In this document: positions 49,433 to 58,099 of the stretch, one piece after another
Position numbering within the stretch: the first letter of the stretch is position 1
Layout of the letters: the number at the start of each line of letters is the position of its first letter
Assembly (NCBI GenBank): GCA_017549105.1
Contig: JAFYVN010000006.1
Span: 1 to 64,000 of the forward strand
Origin: Clostridia bacterium
Lineage (GTDB): Bacteria; Bacillota; Clostridia; Oscillospirales; Acutalibacteraceae
Reading direction: 5' to 3'
Length of the DNA: 64,000 nucleotides
Program-made: the position numbers and the translations under genes
Notes under the pieces: generated by a model
Databases searched by the model: none
What the model saw: the letters and a program-made list of their open reading frames with translations, nothing else
What the model was told of the DNA's origin: nothing

Positions 49433-50620
49433 TTAAGCAAACCAACTTTTCACCTGAAGCGCAAGAACATTGAAAACATTTTTTATCCCTGCAAAGAACG
49501 CTTCGATTTCGCTATCATAAACCGCATAGGGTTCATCTGTCTGAAGTTCAAAACGTGCATCGCCTGTTCTCACACTGCCTTCGTAGGTGTAAATAACATT
49601 ATCAAAATTCGTGATATCATCCTCATAAACAGTAAAAACTCTGATGCCGTAGGGACCTGTTTTTGCAAATTCGCATCCGTAGGTCATACCAAGCTCAATT
49701 CCGTCGTATGTGCCTGTAAAACCTTCGGTGTGCCAATGACCGAAATATGCACCGAGAACATCGCCACATTCCTTCCACGCTTTGAACTGTGCGCTTGTAT
49801 CCTCGGGAATTGCGAATGCGCTTGCATTATAGCCGTTTGCAACTTCTTTGTTGAGGCGGAGAATCTTTCCGTCAACAAGTCTTGCACCCTCATCAGTCAT
49901 CTTGCATTCCTCAAAAAGAAAACCGGGATCGCTCGTAGGAACATGCTCGAAAAGAATCGAGGGTACGGGATTGCCACCGTTTTCAGCTTTGAGTGATGCA
50001 CTTTCGGATTTATACCACTCAAGCTGTTCATCCGTAACGGAACCGGACTTTGTATCCATCATCCAGATATTAAAAGCCGTTTTTCCGTCGCTTCCCTTTA
50101 TTTCAAGATTGAAATCAATTCTGCCGTCAGCATCACTGCTTTCATCAACGGTGAGACTGTTTTCATAACTGTCATAAATCTTAAGCCAATCCTCATTTGT
50201 AACACCGCTGTTGTGGTCGTTATTACCCTGACAGACCGCAAAAGGAATACCCTTGCTTTCGGCTTCGGCAAAAACAGCTTCACAAGCCTTGGTGACATTC
50301 ATAACGGTCTGATAATAATCACCGTCAACCTCAACGCCTTCTCTGAAGCTCTGACCGTCGATACCGAGGTCACCGATTCGGCTGTCCTCAACAATATCGC
50401 CCGTAAAAACAATAAGGTCGGGATCGGTTTCTTCAATTGCAAGCTTCAGAAAATTAACAAGGTCATACGCGGGATAATGGTCATCCTGCGGGTCGCTTAT
50501 CTGAAGCACGGTAAATTTGCCGTCTGTACTGAATTTCAGCTCATTATCCTCTGCACTTGCAAAAATGCAGAAAGAAAACGCAAGCGAAACAGCAAGCAAA
50601 ATACTTGTAAGTTTTTTCAT
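49433..50620 (-). CDS. Secreted calcineurin-type metallophosphoesterase
   Basis: 395 residues. Signal peptide 1-23 (MKKLTSILLAVSLAFSFCIF...ASA). Metal motifs: LQISDPQDDHYP (D and H), VFTGDIVEDSR, CQGNNDHNSG, LFEHVPTSD and GHWHTEGFTG. The last 25 residues (EAFFAGIKNVFNVLALQVKS plus WFA) are an amphipathic helix resembling in character, not sequence, the tails of the leucine-rich proteins. Probably a surface phosphatase or nucleotidase-like enzyme. Confidence 0.85.
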   Translation of the reverse strand: MKKLTSILLAVSLAFSFCIFASAEDNELKFSTDGKFTVLQISDPQDDHYPAYDLVNFLKLAIEETDPDLIVFTGDIVEDSRIGDLGIDGQSFREGVEVDGDYYQTVMNVTKACEAVFAEAESKGIPFAVCQGNNDHNSGVTNEDWLKIYDSYENSLTVDESSDADGRIDFNLEIKGSDGKTAFNIWMMDTKSGSVTDEQLEWYKSESASLKAENGGNPVPSILFEHVPTSDPGFLFEECKMTDEGARLVDGKILRLNKEVANGYNASAFAIPEDTSAQFKAWKECGDVLGAYFGHWHTEGFTGTYDGIELGMTYGCEFAKTGPYGIRVFTVYEDDITNFDNVIYTYEGSVRTGDARFELQTDEPYAVYDSEIEAFFAGIKNVFNVLALQVKSWFA

Positions 50621-50640
50621 TTTATATCCTCCTTTAAAAT

Positions 50641-50666
50641 TAACGGCGGGATGATGGCATCCCGCC
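50641..50666 (-). other. Intercistronic hairpin between darA and the phosphoesterase gene
   Basis: GGCGGGATG and CATCCCGCC form a perfect 9-bp stem. No T-run follows on the minus strand (GTTAATTTTAAAGGAGG), and there is no room for a promoter before the next start, so it may be an RNA-processing or partial termination site rather than a full stop. Confidence 0.5.
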
Positions 50667-50686
50667 CTGCTTTATTTACGATCAAA

Positions 50687-51013
50687 TCAATATTTATCCA
50701 TACTTTCTACGTTAAGAACAAATACAGTTGCACCGCCGACGGTGATTTCTTCTTCAAGACTGTTCTTCTGAAGACCTCTGCCGAGCGAGTCGGTTGTCAT
50801 TGCAACCTTGCTTCTTGTTTTTGAGTATTCATTGATAATTTCTTTTGCTCTTCCTACACGGTCATCCTCCGCACCGATGAGAAGCGTTGTGTTGCCTATC
50901 ATAAGGAATCCGCCCGTGGTCGAGAGCTTTGTTACACTGTAGTTTTCTCTTGTAAGAGTTGCGGAAACAACCGCACTGTCGTCGTTATTTACTATAGCAA
51001 GAATAAGTTTCAT
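50687..51013 (-). CDS. darA: Cyclic-di-AMP receptor (DarA/PstA, PII-like)
   Basis: 108 residues, whole-length match to the PII-like c-di-AMP receptor family: MKLILAIVNNDDSAVVSATL, VTKLSTTGGFLMIGNTTLLI and GAEDDRVGRAKEIINEYSK, with the ligand-contact Thr/Gly region STTGGFL and GNTTLLIG. It is a trimeric cytoplasmic sensor; target in other Firmicutes is still unclear. Placed 33 nt after the DUF1854 gene and before the secreted phosphoesterase. Confidence 0.9.
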   Translation of the reverse strand: MKLILAIVNNDDSAVVSATLTRENYSVTKLSTTGGFLMIGNTTLLIGAEDDRVGRAKEIINEYSKTRSKVAMTTDSLGRGLQKNSLEEEITVGGATVFVLNVESMDKY

Positions 51014-51046
51014 ATCATCTGTTTCCTTTCGATTTAAGGTTATGTA

Positions 51047-51535
51047 TTACATATCGGGAAGTATGAGTTTCTGACTGCGTTTGTCAAGTTCATAAATATT
51101 CGGAATTTCATAGCGGTTGTCGTTACCGTCTTTGATGAGTATGCGCTTATCGTAGAACATCTTCATGGACTGGATATGGTTGATAATTTCGAAGGTATAA
51201 TTGCCTCTGTCGGTTTCAACATTCCAGAGCCAGATTCTGTGCTTTTCGCTTCTGCTGATGAGCCTTGTTATCTTGGGAATTCTGTAATATTCTTCAAGAC
51301 ATCCGAGAAGAAGTTCTCTCTGCGAAGGCTCCATATTATCAAGCTTGCGGAGGATAAACTTTTCTTCACCCTCACTGTCGAGGAAGGTTATATACTCACT
51401 GTGACCGCTGACGGGAAAAAGTCTTCTCGGCTCAAGGTCTGTGATTTTTTCTCCCGTGAAGAACTCAACGTCACAAAAGATTTTGTCTTTAACGGTTATA
51501 CGGATTTCAGACCCGTCAATAAAATTTCTTGACAT
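51047..51535 (-). CDS. DUF1854 protein
   Basis: 162 residues, soluble, beta-rich. Blocks EPRRLFPVSGHSEYITFLDS, GCLEEYYRIPKITRLIS and NYTFEIINHIQSMKMFYDKR fit the DUF1854 family, which is found next to ABC exporters and in some bacteria near cyanophycin genes. It starts 12 nt after the ABC transporter stop, so the two are coupled. No cyanophycin enzyme is in the window. Role unknown. Confidence 0.75.
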   Translation of the reverse strand: MSRNFIDGSEIRITVKDKIFCDVEFFTGEKITDLEPRRLFPVSGHSEYITFLDSEGEEKFILRKLDNMEPSQRELLLGCLEEYYRIPKITRLISRSEKHRIWLWNVETDRGNYTFEIINHIQSMKMFYDKRILIKDGNDNRYEIPNIYELDKRSQKLILPDM

Positions 51536-51547
51536 ATAAGCTCCTCC

Positions 51548-53809
51548 TTATTCAAAATTTTCTGCAGCTTTTTCAGCGGCAACCTGCTCACTCATTGACT
51601 GAATCTTGATGAGTTTGTAGTATTTACCCTTCATCGCCATAAGATCGTCGGGCGAGCCGAACTCAATTATGTTGCCTTTATCAACAACAATAATCTTATT
51701 TGCCTTGCGCAGAGTTGAGAGTCTGTGGGCAATCATAAGGGTGGTTCTGCCTCTGATAAGATTGTTGATAGCATCCTGGATAAGCTTTTCGGTTTCGGAG
51801 TCAACCGCCGAAGTTGCTTCGTCAAAAATGAGAATACCGGGATTTTTAAGAACAGCTCTTGCAATTGAAAGACGCTGCTTTTCACCGCCCGAAAGACCTA
51901 CACCTCTTTCACCGAGCATCGTATCATAAGCATCGGGAAGCCTTGAAATAAAACCGTGTGCGTTTGCAACATCAGCCGCATTAAGCACCTGCTCCGGATG
52001 CGCCGACGGGAATGAATAAGCAATATTATTGAATATTGTATCACGGAACATCATGGGTTCCTGCTGAACATAACCAATCTGTGAGCGGTAATACGCCATA
52101 TCAATATCGCGGATATTGATGTCATCAATAAATATTTCGCCCTCATAGTCGTCATAAAAACGCATAAGAAGATTGATGAGAGTTGATTTACCTGAACCTG
52201 TTGTGCCGACAATACCTACAACATCACCGGGTTCAATAACAAAGTTGACATCGTTGAGAACCTTCTTTGAACGGTCAAACGAGAAGTTAACATTGCGGAA
52301 CTCAATCTTGCCGCTGATATGGTCAAGAGTCTTATCCTTGCCGAAATCGTGCTCGGGTTCGGCATTGATGATATCCATAATCTTTTCGGTTGATGCGAGT
52401 GCATTCTGATAAGAGTCGCTGAGGTTTGCAAAGAAGTTGACGGGATTATAGAACATACTTGTGTAAGAAATAAACGATACAAGAACACCGAGTGAAAGTC
52501 TTTCGGGTGTATCTATAACCATATTTCCGCCTACAAACCAGATGATAACCGAACCGCAGGTGATGAGGAAGGTTATGACATTCGGGAATATTGCCGCAAC
52601 CTTACCCGCTTTTTTATCTTCATAAAGCCAATCGTCAACGTGGCGAGCAAAACGCTTGACAGCCTTATCTTCACTCGAGAATGATTTTACGATTCTTACA
52701 GCGGGAATGGTATCCGAAAGAATACTTGAAATCGAAACACCTCTTCGCCAGATACGGCGGTAGAGAGGACCGATTTTCTTGCCGAAATAGCGGCTGCAAA
52801 GAACAACAACGGGAACGGGAATAAGCGAAAGGAGAGTCAGTCGCCAGTTCATGCACATCATTATAACGATAATGCCTATCATTGTGAAAAGCTGAACAAC
52901 AGCTTCCTGTGTTATTCTGAGCATAAACTGCTGAAGCACGGTGGTATCTGAATTGACACGGTTGATAACCGAACCGGTTGAAGTCTTATCATAAAACTTC
53001 ATCGGGAGATACTGCGCTTTTGCATAAATTTCTTTTTTCAGGTCGGCAATAATGCCGTCGCCCGCAATTCTCAGATGATAAGAACGCAGAGCACCGATAC
53101 CGTACTGCATAAGATAAACAATCAGCAGGAATGCAATAACCGCAATAAGCATTTTTTTGTTTCCGCCAGGTATAACCGAGTCAACCATAAGGCTTGTGAC
53201 ATAGGGCGGAACAAGCGCCGCAACGGTTGTTACAACAGAAAGAAAAATGCAGAAAATAAGTTTGCCCGTATACGGCTTTATGTAACGGAACATAGTTGCC
53301 GCCATTTTGCCTTTACCCTGGCAGTTAAGACAGTCGGCATTGGGCGACGGAAGCTTTCTTCCGCACTTGGGGCAGAATGAACGCAGATTTCTGAACGAAA
53401 CCTCAACCGCCGCAAAACGGTTTTCAACACTCTCGCCCTCATTGACTTTCGAAACAAAATCGGCTGCCGCATCGCAGATATCCGCCATTGCAAAAGTGAA
53501 ACGCATAAGGTCGATTGATGAACCGCCCTTTGTTTTTGCCTTCAGGACAGCATTTCCGTACATTCTTTTTACGGAAATTTCGGCAATATCGGCAAAATCA
53601 AGACTCAGAAATCCGCCGTCAAAATTTTCACCGATTGCAACAATACGGTCCTTGGCAACATAAACTCCGCCCTCACCGTAGTTGCTGTTGATATCAAGGT
53701 CGCCGATAACCGCAAAAAGCGGTGCATCGTCTTTTTTGAACTGTTTTTCGGCAATTTTTCTGATTGACGGACTTGCAGGTCTGTTTATTAATAAATCCTT
53801 GGGAATCAT
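51548..53809 (-). CDS. ABC exporter (fused permease-ATPase) with N-terminal PH-like and zinc-ribbon region
   Basis: 753 residues. An extra N-terminal part of about 165 residues ends in a zinc ribbon (CPKCGRKLPSPNADCLNCQG). Six membrane segments lie at about 175-440 (KLIFCIFLSVVTTVAALVPP, IAVIAFLLIVYLMQ). The nucleotide-binding domain has GTTGSGKSTLINLLMRF (Walker A), the signature LSGGEKQRLSIARAVLKNPG and ILIFDEATSAVDSETE (Walker B), plus IAHRLSTLRKAN. This is a homodimeric exporter type of DUF1854-linked transporters. The substrate is unknown. Promoter 53857-53885. Confidence 0.9.
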   Translation of the reverse strand: MIPKDLLINRPASPSIRKIAEKQFKKDDAPLFAVIGDLDINSNYGEGGVYVAKDRIVAIGENFDGGFLSLDFADIAEISVKRMYGNAVLKAKTKGGSSIDLMRFTFAMADICDAAADFVSKVNEGESVENRFAAVEVSFRNLRSFCPKCGRKLPSPNADCLNCQGKGKMAATMFRYIKPYTGKLIFCIFLSVVTTVAALVPPYVTSLMVDSVIPGGNKKMLIAVIAFLLIVYLMQYGIGALRSYHLRIAGDGIIADLKKEIYAKAQYLPMKFYDKTSTGSVINRVNSDTTVLQQFMLRITQEAVVQLFTMIGIIVIMMCMNWRLTLLSLIPVPVVVLCSRYFGKKIGPLYRRIWRRGVSISSILSDTIPAVRIVKSFSSEDKAVKRFARHVDDWLYEDKKAGKVAAIFPNVITFLITCGSVIIWFVGGNMVIDTPERLSLGVLVSFISYTSMFYNPVNFFANLSDSYQNALASTEKIMDIINAEPEHDFGKDKTLDHISGKIEFRNVNFSFDRSKKVLNDVNFVIEPGDVVGIVGTTGSGKSTLINLLMRFYDDYEGEIFIDDINIRDIDMAYYRSQIGYVQQEPMMFRDTIFNNIAYSFPSAHPEQVLNAADVANAHGFISRLPDAYDTMLGERGVGLSGGEKQRLSIARAVLKNPGILIFDEATSAVDSETEKLIQDAINNLIRGRTTLMIAHRLSTLRKANKIIVVDKGNIIEFGSPDDLMAMKGKYYKLIKIQSMSEQVAAEKAAENFE

Positions 53810-53856
53810 AGAATTTCCCTCCCTGTCAATATCTTTTGATATGTGATTTTGTCTGC

Positions 53857-53885
53857 ATTATAGTTCCGATTTTTTGATTAGTCAA
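53857..53885 (-). promoter_or_regulatory. Promoter of the ABC-DUF1854-darA group
   Basis: Minus strand TTGACT (53880-53885), a 17-bp spacer and TATAAT (53857-53862). Confidence 0.8.
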
Positions 53886-53979
53886 CCCAAATTCGGACAT
53901 TTTTAAATTTTTGCTTTTTTGACGGATTTGAACACACGTTTTTGGTCAATTTAACAACAGTATATTATGTAATAAATAT

Positions 53980-54012
53980 ACCTCCTACCGCAGAAACAGG
54001 TAAGAGGCATTG
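53980..54012 (-). terminator. Possible terminator of the trmN6-rsmI operon
   Basis: CCTC-TACC and GGTA-GAGG form an interrupted stem around 53982-54008 just after the stop codon; the downstream T-run on the minus strand is poor. Confidence 0.35.
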
Positions 54013-54015
54013 AAA

Positions 54016-54627
54016 CTATATGAATTTCACGGCATTTTCAGCAATGAATTTTCCGCCTGCGATGCAGATTGAATCTGTATCGGCAAGAGCCGAAAACTCG
54101 ATATCGAGCTTTTCGATTTCTTCGGCAATAACGGAAGCTTCTTCGTTATCGGGGTCAAATGAATTATATTCGCTCTCAAAGATTTCATACAGTCTGCCGT
54201 CAAAAAGTTTTTTGAATGCATCAAGAGCATTTTCGGTCACAGGTTTGCCGTTGATTCTGAAAAAATTGCTGAGCTTTTCGCTTCCGTCTTCAACAACAAA
54301 CGAGAGAGCATACATCATTTTCTGCTCATCGCTGAACTTTGCAAATTCGCGCTCCATATCCGATGCATCTGATATTTTTTTCTGCAGATTGAGGGCAACG
54401 CCCTTGAAAAGACGTGCAGAATCCGCATTCTTCACCAGCGTTTCGGTAAGAACGGCAAATTCGTTTCTCAATTCGTTTTCTTCTTTGAGTTTTTTTATCA
54501 GAGCCTCATTAGCTCTGCCTCTTCTTGCACTTGCCTGACCTGCTTTAATACAGACAAACAGAGTAAGCACAACAAGTGCGGCAAGAATTGCTATGAGATA
54601 AGGTCTTTCAAGAAAATAAGCAATCAT
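54016..54627 (-). CDS. Membrane-anchored coiled-coil protein of unknown function
   Basis: 203 residues from the ATG at 54627 (GGAG 7 nt upstream; another ATG lies one codon earlier). N-terminal membrane segment (PYLIAILAALVVLTLFVCI), a basic stop, then a charged helical region (NEALIKKLKEENELRNEF) likely to form a coiled coil, and a mixed C-terminal domain. No family recognised. 9 nt after rsmI, so part of the trmN6-rsmI operon. Confidence 0.6.
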   Translation of the reverse strand: MIAYFLERPYLIAILAALVVLTLFVCIKAGQASARRGRANEALIKKLKEENELRNEFAVLTETLVKNADSARLFKGVALNLQKKISDASDMEREFAKFSDEQKMMYALSFVVEDGSEKLSNFFRINGKPVTENALDAFKKLFDGRLYEIFESEYNSFDPDNEEASVIAEEIEKLDIEFSALADTDSICIAGGKFIAENAVKFI

Positions 54628-54636
54628 CATTTTCTC

Positions 54637-55458
54637 CTATATAATTAATTTGTAGATATCGCCTTTTTTGAGTCCGCTTTCCTTTGCGGCAAGCTTTGCG
54701 GCATCGGATTTGCCCTCGCCTCTTGCGATAAGCTCTCTCGCATATTCCGCCGCCTGTTCAAGAGTCATCTGCACCTTTTCGGGAGCCTCGGCACCCTTGA
54801 TAATAAGCACAAGCTCGCCCTTTATCTGCTCTTCGGAATATTTTTCGTAAGCGGCACAAAGGGTTGTTTTTATTACCTGCTCGTGAATTTTGGTAAGCTC
54901 ACGGACTATCGCCATATCTCTGTCACCCAAAGCATTGGCAAGGTCTTTGAGAGCCTGCGAAAGCTTATGAGGTGCTTCGTAAAATATCATTGTCCGTCTT
55001 TCGCCGATAAGCGATTCAATATGTTCACGTCTTTCGCTTTTCTCCATCGGAAGGAAACCCTCGAAAGTAAATCTTTTTGACGGCATTCCAGAAATCGCAA
55101 GCGCTGTTGTAAACGCACACGGACCGGGAACAGACTCAACCTTTATCCCCTTTTCGATGCAGAGTTTCACCAAATCTTCGCCCGGGTCGGATATCGCAGG
55201 CATACCCGCATCCGTCACAAGCGCACAGCTTTCTCCCGAAAGAATTCTTTCCGCAATCATCGGACCTCTTTCGAATCGGTTATGTTCAAAGTAGCTAACC
55301 ATCGGTTTTTTTATTTCAAAACGGTTGAGAAGCTTGAGCGTTACTCTTGTATCCTCAGCCGCTATAAAATCGCAGTTTGTGAGTGTTTCAAGCGCTCTCG
55401 GAGAAATGTCACCAAGATTGCCTATCGGTGTTCCGACAACATAAAGCGTTCCGCTCAA
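54637..55458 (-). CDS. rsmI: 16S rRNA (cytidine1402-2'-O)-methyltransferase
   Basis: 273 residues. Tetrapyrrole-methylase fold: GTLYVVGTPIGNLGDISPRA at the N-terminus, CDFIAAEDTRVTLKLLNRF, ALVTDAGMPAISDPGEDLV and VPGPCAFTTALAISGM. It 2'-O-methylates C1402 in the decoding centre with SAM. Its start overlaps the trmN6 stop by 4 nt (ATGA). Confidence 0.95.
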   Translation of the reverse strand: MSGTLYVVGTPIGNLGDISPRALETLTNCDFIAAEDTRVTLKLLNRFEIKKPMVSYFEHNRFERGPMIAERILSGESCALVTDAGMPAISDPGEDLVKLCIEKGIKVESVPGPCAFTTALAISGMPSKRFTFEGFLPMEKSERREHIESLIGERRTMIFYEAPHKLSQALKDLANALGDRDMAIVRELTKIHEQVIKTTLCAAYEKYSEEQIKGELVLIIKGAEAPEKVQMTLEQAAEYARELIARGEGKSDAAKLAAKESGLKKGDIYKLII

Positions 55459-56198
55459 GAATTTTCACCTCTGTTTTTCAAAAGATAATCGCCGTAGATT
55501 TTTTTCATTTCATCGGAATATCCACCGTCATCCCCATGAACAAAAAGCTCGGGTTCAACAGTCATTCCGCTTTTACCGCCCCGTCTGCCTTCAACAAGAG
55601 CAAGCCACGGCGCTTTTCCGGGGCATTTCGAGACGAGTTTCAGTCTTTTGGGCTCAATACCTGCGGATTTCATTTCAAAGAAAAGCTCACAGAGTCTTTC
55701 GGGTCTTATGCACATACAAAGTCTGCCGCCGAAATTAAGCAGTTTTTTTGCGGTTTCGCAGATATCGGTGAAGGAACACATTGTTTCGTGCCTTGCAATT
55801 TTATCTGCACTGCTCCTGCTTTCGATACCGGCTCCGCTTGCTTTATACGGAGGATTCATCGTCACAACATCAAAGCAACCGAAGGGAACAATTCCTTTAA
55901 GCTCTTTGAGGTCAGCATTGACCGCTGTAAGACGTTCCGAAAGAGAATTATATTCAATTGCCGCATTAATCTGCTCTGCTCCGAGAGGCTGAATTTCAAC
56001 AGCGGTGATTTTGCCCGTCTCTTTTTTGCACCAGAGAAGAGGTATTATTCCGCAACCCGAGCCGAGGTCACAGCAAACAGCTCTTTTTGAAGGTGAGGCA
56101 AAATCGGCAAGCAAAACAGCATCCGTGCCGAAAGTGTGCGCCTGAGAAACAAAAACGGTCACTCCGCCTCCGATATATTCCTTTCTGAATCCGTCCAT
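55455..56198 (-). CDS. trmN6: tRNA1(Val) (adenine37-N6)-methyltransferase-like
   Basis: 247 residues. SAM-binding block CCDLGSGCGIIPLLWCKK and the N6-adenine motif FDVVTMNPPYKASG (NPPY). Full-length match to the TrmN6/YfiC family, which precedes rsmI in Firmicutes as here. Some family members modify other substrates, so the specific tRNA is assumed from the family. Confidence 0.85.
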   Translation of the reverse strand: MDGFRKEYIGGGVTVFVSQAHTFGTDAVLLADFASPSKRAVCCDLGSGCGIIPLLWCKKETGKITAVEIQPLGAEQINAAIEYNSLSERLTAVNADLKELKGIVPFGCFDVVTMNPPYKASGAGIESRSSADKIARHETMCSFTDICETAKKLLNFGGRLCMCIRPERLCELFFEMKSAGIEPKRLKLVSKCPGKAPWLALVEGRRGGKSGMTVEPELFVHGDDGGYSDEMKKIYGDYLLKNRGENS

Positions 56199-56226
56199 TT
56201 TTCACTCCTGAATTTTGTTGGTATAT

Positions 56227-56255
56227 ATTATATCATTTTCTAAATAAATTGTAAA
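56227..56255 (-). promoter_or_regulatory. Promoter of the trmN6-rsmI operon
   Basis: Minus strand TTTACA (56250-56255), a 17-bp spacer and TATAAT (56227-56232). Confidence 0.7.
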
Positions 56256-56274
56256 GAGCAGCAAAACAGCTGTA

Positions 56275-56303
56275 TAGACAAATTAAATTTATTGTGATAT
56301 AAT
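56275..56303 (+). promoter_or_regulatory. Promoter of the SGNH hydrolase gene
   Basis: TAGACA (56275-56280), a 17-bp spacer and TATAAT (56298-56303), divergent from the trmN6 promoter. Confidence 0.7.
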
Positions 56304-56348
56304 TCAACTGTATGTCCCTGATTTCAACAAAAAAGTAGGGTGTTGTAT

Positions 56349-57230
56349 ATGAAAATTCTTCTGGGGATAACCATTGTTATTGCGGTAATCGTTTTCGGAA
56401 TGGTGGGTGCAAAAATCGGTTATTACGAATATACTCACCGCGACGGTTATGCTGCCGTAACGGTTTCTTCAAACAAAATCACAGCCGTGCATCCGACAGA
56501 ATATCAGACCAAACCGCCCGAATCAACTCCGACAGACGCTCCGAAAAGCCTGACGGTTGAAATTCCCGACAGATTTGTTATTTATTCTGCTGAAGATTCA
56601 AAAGGTTCTCCGCAAGGCTCAACGGTTGAAAAGCCTGACCTTTCAAAGTCAGCGTTCATCGGCGACTCGGTTTCACTCGGATTCTCACGCTACTGTGCAA
56701 AAAACGGTCTTATGAAAGATACCGTATTCCTCACCGCAGGTTCGTATTCCATCGATCACGCACTCAGCAGCAGCACAGCCAAAGACAAAGGCTATCAGCA
56801 CCCGATGTATAAAGGCAAAGAAACTCCTGTCATAAATGCGGTTGCCGAAATCAAACCAAAAAACGTTTACATCTGCCTCGGCATCAACGACATTGCCGGC
56901 TCCGGAGTTGAAGGCACGGTCAAAAACTACTGCAAGCTGATTAACGCAATCCGCAAGGAATTGCCTGACGCAAATATCTATATTGTCAGCACAACTTTCC
57001 TTGTTGAGTCGGCACAGAAAACAAATCTCAACAATCTCAACCTTGCAAACGTCAACCATAATATGAAACTTCTCTGTCTGAAATACGATAATCTTGATTA
57101 TATCGATGTTATGTCATCTCTTCAGGACGAAAAATTCGCACTCAAATCCGAATACTGCAGTGACGAATATATTCATCAGACCGATTCAGCATACGCTGTC
57201 TGGGCAAAAACGCTCGGCGCATCAAAATAA
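56349..57230 (+). CDS. Membrane-anchored SGNH/GDSL hydrolase
   Basis: 293 residues from the ATG at 56349 (TAGGG upstream). N-terminal membrane segment (LLGITIVIAVIVFGMVGAKI), a Thr/Pro linker, then an SGNH domain from about 95. Block I is AFIGDSVSLGFSRY (catalytic Ser), the Asn block is CLGINDIAGSG, and the terminal His is in YIHQTDSAYAVWA with the Asp three residues before it (DEYIH). Such enzymes deacylate wall polysaccharide or peptidoglycan; substrate unknown. 13 nt upstream of the lipoprotein gene, so one operon. Confidence 0.85.
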   Translation: MKILLGITIVIAVIVFGMVGAKIGYYEYTHRDGYAAVTVSSNKITAVHPTEYQTKPPESTPTDAPKSLTVEIPDRFVIYSAEDSKGSPQGSTVEKPDLSKSAFIGDSVSLGFSRYCAKNGLMKDTVFLTAGSYSIDHALSSSTAKDKGYQHPMYKGKETPVINAVAEIKPKNVYICLGINDIAGSGVEGTVKNYCKLINAIRKELPDANIYIVSTTFLVESAQKTNLNNLNLANVNHNMKLLCLKYDNLDYIDVMSSLQDEKFALKSEYCSDEYIHQTDSAYAVWAKTLGASK

Positions 57231-57243
57231 AAGGAGAATGTAT

Positions 57244-57759
57244 ATGAAGAAAATTATATCCGCTATCATCTGCATTACAATCTGCATTTGCTGTTTTGCA
57301 TCCTGCTCCGGCACCAAAACTGCAGTTCAGCCTCTCAGTGAAGTTTACGCGGGTCTTGAAGGTATAGAAAATATGCCTGAAATGGAAATTATGCCCGACT
57401 CACTCATAGAAACGCTTTTCGGCTTTAACCTTGCCGATTTTGAGGAATATGTTTTCGCTGAAGCGGCTGATCCCTCGGTCTACGCCGACGCAATTATTCT
57501 TATCAAGCTTGCTGACGGTGCAGACCTTAACGCAACCTGCGAGACCCTTGACGGTTATCTCAGAAGCGTCGCAGACAACACTCAGTCATATTCTCCCGAA
57601 AACTATGCAAAGACAAACGGAAATGCAGTATGCGTTATCGGAGATTATGTTTATCTCGTCATCACAAGCGAATATCAGCAGGCAAGACAGCTTGTTGATA
57701 ACGCTCTTCACGGCGGAAATATTGACTCCGCAGTACAGACTCTTGTTAATCCCGAATAA
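57244..57759 (+). CDS. DUF4358 lipoprotein
   Basis: 171 residues from the ATG at 57244, chosen for its AAGGAG site and a proper lipoprotein signal (MKKIISAIICITICICCFAS followed by Cys). The mature part has DFEEYVFAEAADPSVYADAI and GNAVCVIGDYVYLVITSE, the pattern of DUF4358 lipoproteins of Clostridia. Function unknown. Cotranscribed with the SGNH hydrolase, so perhaps an outer partner of that enzyme. Confidence 0.8.
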   Translation: MKKIISAIICITICICCFASCSGTKTAVQPLSEVYAGLEGIENMPEMEIMPDSLIETLFGFNLADFEEYVFAEAADPSVYADAIILIKLADGADLNATCETLDGYLRSVADNTQSYSPENYAKTNGNAVCVIGDYVYLVITSEYQQARQLVDNALHGGNIDSAVQTLVNPE

Positions 57760-57778
57760 AAAATTAACGGATACGCAA

Positions 57779-57812
57779 GCCGAGTGTTCACAAGAACACT
57801 CGGCAGTTTTAT
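57779..57812 (+). terminator. Terminator of the SGNH-DUF4358 operon
   Basis: GCCGAGTGTTC (57779-57789) and GAACACTCGGC (57794-57804), perfect 11-bp stem with ACAA loop, followed by AGTTTTATT. Confidence 0.85.
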
Positions 57813-57822
57813 TCGCCCGCAG

Positions 57823-57945
57823 CGAGTTGTATTGCTACACAGTGATATTCGGTTAACACCGAGTGTTATTTGCTTCGCAAGTTTTTATTGAATAAAATAT
57901 CACTGAAACTGCAAGTTTCAATACCACTGTTGTCGAAGACAATAA
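57823..57945. repeat. Intergenic inverted-repeat element
   Basis: CAGTGATATT (57840-57849) and AATATCACTG (57896-57905) face each other, with a second hairpin TAACAC/GTGTTA inside and GCTTCGCAAG-type sequence between. It resembles the small repetitive intergenic elements of gut Clostridia. Together with the terminator before it and the aldolase promoter after it, this accounts for most of the 57760-58099 gap; 57946-58029 shows nothing further. Confidence 0.4.
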
Positions 57946-58029
57946 TATAACTATGCTTTCACGCAAAATATCATTTGAATCGTCATCAAAAAACCCTGCT
58001 CATTGTATATGTATCCGTTTCAAAAAGTA

Positions 58030-58057
58030 TTGACAAGAACTGAATTTTTGATATAAT
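58030..58057 (+). promoter_or_regulatory. Promoter of the aldolase gene
   Basis: TTGACA (58030-58035), a 16-bp spacer and TATAAT (58052-58057), 42 nt before the start codon. Confidence 0.8.
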
Positions 58058-58099
58058 TAATAAGGTTAAATTAAATAAAATTTTTCAGGAGTGATAAAA

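Noticed and set aside
50641-50666. Intrinsic terminator after darA
   Set aside because: The hairpin is perfect but lacks a T-run and leaves no room for a promoter before the next gene, so it is listed only as an intercistronic hairpin.
57094-57243. Longer N-terminus for the DUF4358 lipoprotein
   Set aside because: It would overlap the SGNH hydrolase gene for most of its length and hide the lipoprotein signal; the ATG at 57244 has its own ribosome site.
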